From assembly GCA_963575745.1 (NCBI GenBank), contig CAUYUJ010014546.1:164456-206711 (forward strand): 42,256 nt of DNA. The letters run 5' to 3'. A program made the translations under genes and the position numbers. The stretch is from Prorocentrum cordatum (Eukaryota; Sar; Dinophyceae; Prorocentrales; Prorocentraceae). This document shows, in pieces, positions 39,540 through 42,256 of the stretch. How positions within the stretch are numbered: the stretch's first letter is position 1; every line of letters starts with the position of its first letter. The notes under the pieces are model-generated. The model was not told the DNA's origin. It was given only the letters and a program-made list of their open reading frames with translations, and ran no database searches.

Positions 39540-39812
39540 GATGACTCAGATGAGGATGAGGAAGAGGAAAAGGATGAGGATGAGGAGTATGGCGATGCTG
39601 AGGAGGAGGAGGAGGAGGAGAAGGAAGAGGAAGAGGAGGATGAGGAACGTCTTGGAATGGTTTGGCCACGCCCGAGGGGCCACGCTACACCCAACAACGA
39701 CGCACACGCACCCCTGGACAGGCACCGAGGAGAAGGAGGAGGAGGAGGAGGAGCTGGAGGAGGAGGAAGAGGAGGAGGAGGAGGAGGAGGAGGAGGAAGA
39801 GAGGCGAGGGGG
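39540..39812 (+). repeat. GAGGAT/GGA polypurine tracts
   Basis: AGATGAGGATGAGGAAGAGG (39546-39650), then a short unique stretch, then GGA (39729-39805). The purines are on the plus strand, like every other GGA tract here. Confidence 0.95.
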
Positions 39813-40552
39813 GGACACCGGGCCGATCATGAGCAAAGGTGCGCGGCGTGGTTTAGCTTGCCAAGCTAATTCAAAGTTGTGCCCCGGACAAGCCAGCGTG
39901 AGGGGAACATGGAGGACGAAGATGACGAGGCCTCTCCCGCCCAGACCCCAGACCTCCGACGTCGTGTTGCTCTCCATCTCATCGTTTTTCGTCGATTTCG
40001 GCCTCGTGGGGCCGTTTTCAAGCTCTGGGGCCACGAACAACTACCGAGGGCAAGACCTTGTCCCTGGGAAGGGGTCGAGAATTCTATGGGCCCCGCACTG
40101 ACAGAACACGACGCCGGGGGTCTGAGGCTGAGGCGGAGGAGGTCTCCCCTTCTGGGGCGGCTCTGATCGACCCGGGGCACTGCGCTCCCGAACTCCCCTG
40201 CGCGAGCCCGCTGCACCGACGATCTCTCGAGAGGGGGGCCGAACTTGAGCACAGTCCATCGGGGAGAAGTGGGCAGAACAACTGAAGTGTGAAGGCGGTT
40301 CAAGTACACTGGATTTTGGCACGCCCTGGAAAAAGGGGAGGCAAAAGGAGGCCCCTCGATGGCTGCAGCAGGAATGCGTTCAAAACAGATTGGGATCTAC
40401 GAGCCCAGAAACAACTGCCCTCGACACACGACCTGCAGTAGGCCACCTATGGGGTTGAGCACCGCTGCCCCCCTCCGTCGGCTGGACTGCCTCACCCTTG
40501 GGCGGCCCAGCCTTGGTAGCGGCTAGATGGCCTGCGCCAGACCCAGAGATCC
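39813..40552. other. No recognisable gene
   Basis: Unique GC-rich sequence. A piece near 39985-40035 (TCGTTTTTCGTCGATTTCGG, then GGGGCCGTTTTCAAGC) resembles the dispersed repeat family but is too short to call. Confidence 0.45.
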
Positions 40553-40690
40553 GATGTTTTGATTTTTTCAATGCCCATTCCTCAGGACAGTTTTTTCATC
40601 CCGAGTCGTTTTTTGACGGTCGCGAGGCCCGGCGAGGGCCCCTAGGGGCCGAAGTTTGCGAAAAACCTGCGTCGGGCCAAAACTTCCCCC
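40553..40690 (+). repeat. Dispersed repeat family, copy 3 (decayed)
   Basis: TTTTTTCAATGCCCATTCCT then CATCCCGAGTCGTTTTTTGACGGTCGCGAGGCCCGGCGAGGGCCCC, matching the second half of copies 1 and 2 (GAGCCGTTTTCTG.CG.TCCCGAGGCC.GGCGAGGGC). The first half has diverged or been lost. Confidence 0.6.
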
Positions 40691-41040
40691 TCCCTCCTCT
40701 CTGCTGGCCGCGGCCGGTGTTAGGCCGGGCATGTCCTCCCGCAGGTGGATCTTGGAAGACAAATGAAAAAATCAGCACGTACTCAAACAGAGTCAAACGT
40801 AGTCCAAACATCGTCCCCGTCCTATTTCTTGGGGACCATTTTGGAATATTCCTCCTGCAAACCCAGACACCCGACGTAATGTTACCTAACGGCGAAGACT
40901 GATAGGTTCCTAGTGGTGTCAAAAAGATAGCATCTTGACGCCCCAAGGGGGTCTGGGCGGGATCCGGACAAAACCGGACAAAAGGGTCAGCCTTAGAAAT
41001 CCTGAGGAATCCTTCGGAATTTCAGGAATCCTTAGGAATC
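40691..41040. other. Spacer with short GGAATCCTT repeats
   Basis: No gene. From 41000 to 41042 AGGAATCCTT-like words repeat four times, leading into the 73-bp array. Confidence 0.5.
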
Positions 41041-41044
41041 CATT

Positions 41045-41515
41045 CCCAAAACACCATTCCCAGGCCACATTCTGAATGCCCGGAACCAACTGTAAGCCAC
41101 TTCGTGTTCTTCGTGTTCCCAGAACACCATTCCCAGGCCACATTTTGAATGCCCGGAGCCAACTGTAAGCCACTTCGTGTTCTTCTTCCAGAACACCACG
41201 CCCAGGCCACATTTTGAATGCCCGGAGCAAACTGTAGGCCACTTCGTGTTCTTCGTGTTCCCAAAACACAATTCCCAGGCCACATTTTGAATGCCCGGAG
41301 CCAACTGTAGGCCACTTCGTGTTCTTCGTGTTCCCAGAACACCATTCCCAGGCCACATTTTGAATGCCCGGAGCCAACTGTAGGCCACTTCGTGTTCTTC
41401 GTGTTCCCAGGACATAACTCCTGTACAATATTTTGATTGCCCGGAGACACCTGTGGGCCACTTCGTGATCCTCGTGTTCCCAGAACACCAGTCTTGTGTT
41501 ATATTTTGAATGCCC
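41045..41515 (+). repeat. 73-bp tandem repeat, about seven copies
   Basis: Unit: AACACCATTCCCAGGCCACA, TTTTGAATGCCCGGAGCC, AACTGTAGGCCACTTCGTG, TTCTTCGTGTTCCCAG. Units start near 41050, 41123, 41192, 41265, 41338, 41411 and 41483 (periods 73, 69, 73, 73, 73, 72). The last two units are diverged. All three minus frames stay open through most of the array. Confidence 0.95.
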
Positions 41516-41519
41516 GAGC

Positions 41520-42256
41520 TAAGGCAGGCTGAGGCCGAGGCAGACTGAGGCCGAGGCAGGCTGAGGCTGAGGCTGAGGCTGAGGCACGCCGAGGCAGGCT
41601 GAGGCTGAGGCCAAGGCAGGCTGAGGCGGAGGCAAGCTGAGGCTGAGGCTGACGCAGGCTGAGCCCGAGGCAGGCTGAGGCTGAGGCTGAGGCAGGCTGA
41701 GGCCTAGGCAGGCTGAGACTGAGGCGGGCTGAGGCTGAGGCTGAGGCTGATGCAGGCTGAGGCTGAGAGGCTGACGCTGAGGCTGAAGCAGGCTGAGGCT
41801 GAGGCTGAGGCCGAGGCAGACTGAGGCTGACGCTGCAGCTGAGGCAGGCTGAGGCTGTGGCTGAGGCTCTGGCTGAGGCTGAGGAAAGCTGCGGCTGAGG
41901 CAGGCTGAGGCTGAGGCTGAGGCAGGCTGAGGCTGAGGCTGAGGCTGAGGCCGAGGCAGAGGCAGGCTGAGGCTGAGGCCAAGGCAAGCCGAGGCAGGCT
42001 GAGGCTGAGGCTGAGGCTGATGCTGAGGCAGGCTGAGGCTGAGACAGGCTGAGGCTGAGGCTGAGGCAGGCTGAGGCTGAGGCAGGCTGAGGCTGAGGCC
42101 GAGGCAGGCTCAGGAGGCTGAGGCAGGCTGAGGCTGAGGCGGGCTGAGACTGAGGCTGAGGCAGGCTGAGGCTGAGGCTGAGGCTGATGCAGGCTGAGGC
42201 TGAGAGGCTGACGCTGAGGCTGAGGCAGGCTGAGGCTGAGGCTGGGGCCGAGGCAG
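41520..42256 (+). repeat. (GAGGCT)n-type hexanucleotide repeat to window end
   Basis: GAGGCTGAGGCAGGCTGAGG with GCC and GAC variants, continuing past the window. A longer segment recurs (GGCAGGCTGAGGCTGAGAGG with CTGACGCTGAGGCTGA at about 41752 and 42188), so the array also expanded by larger duplications. Ser/Ala/Gln/Pro frames on the minus strand are repeat-derived. Confidence 0.95.

Overview
This is a dinoflagellate nuclear genome window. The clearest evidence is a 21-nt dinoflagellate spliced leader (DinoSL) at 25007-25027 with a second, shortened copy directly behind it at 24992-25006. Supporting evidence is an intraflagellar-transport gene whose introns use GC-AG and GA-AG borders, very high GC, large amounts of simple repeat and retroelement, and the fact that every recognisable coding tract lies on the minus strand, as in dinoflagellate unidirectional gene arrays. 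A GC-rich lineage such as Prorocentrum would fit, but the genus is a guess.

Layout. 1-2800: CA-rich microsatellite, unassigned DNA and short tandem duplications. 2872-8030 (minus): a long decayed or intron-broken gene beginning in the second RecA domain of a UPF1-like superfamily 1 helicase and continuing into an unknown, partly zinc-binding and disordered C-terminal part. 8060-14020: microsatellites, a 2.2-kb GC-rich degenerate repeat with a family of ~30-nt hairpins, and several minisatellites. 14027-15397 (minus): IFT22 (RABL5-like small GTPase), reconstructed from three exons that join in frame to 197 aa; its introns carry inverted-repeat and small mobile elements. 15400-18400: inverted-repeat elements, a dispersed repeat family, tandem repeats and GGA tracts.

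18400-25027 (minus): a complete, apparently intact LINE retrotransposon (ORF1 with zinc finger and coiled coil; ORF2 with endonuclease, reverse transcriptase and RNase H), with perfect 15-bp target-site duplications inside a GGA microsatellite and the double DinoSL as its 5' end. 25770-27566 (minus): relic of a different LINE that kept its endonuclease and C-terminal zinc-finger tail but lost its reverse transcriptase. 28-30.9 kb: GGA tracts, GCTAT/GCTAA microsatellite and a 90-bp satellite. 30907-37527 (minus): a full-length but frameshifted LINE of a divergent family inserted into that satellite, again with a degraded DinoSL at its 5' end. 37.5-42.3 kb: end of the satellite, GAT and GGA tracts, a 73-bp tandem repeat and a GAGGCT-type repeat running off the window.

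The only clear host gene with a known role is IFT22, a subunit of the IFT-B complex of cilia/flagella. Most other coding capacity is retroelement-derived. The main themes are retrotransposition of trans-spliced LINE transcripts, and introns apparently made from, or invaded by, short inverted-repeat mobile elements. Long polypurine tracts (GGA, GA) all lie on the plus strand, so they are polypyrimidine in the sense of transcription of every gene here.
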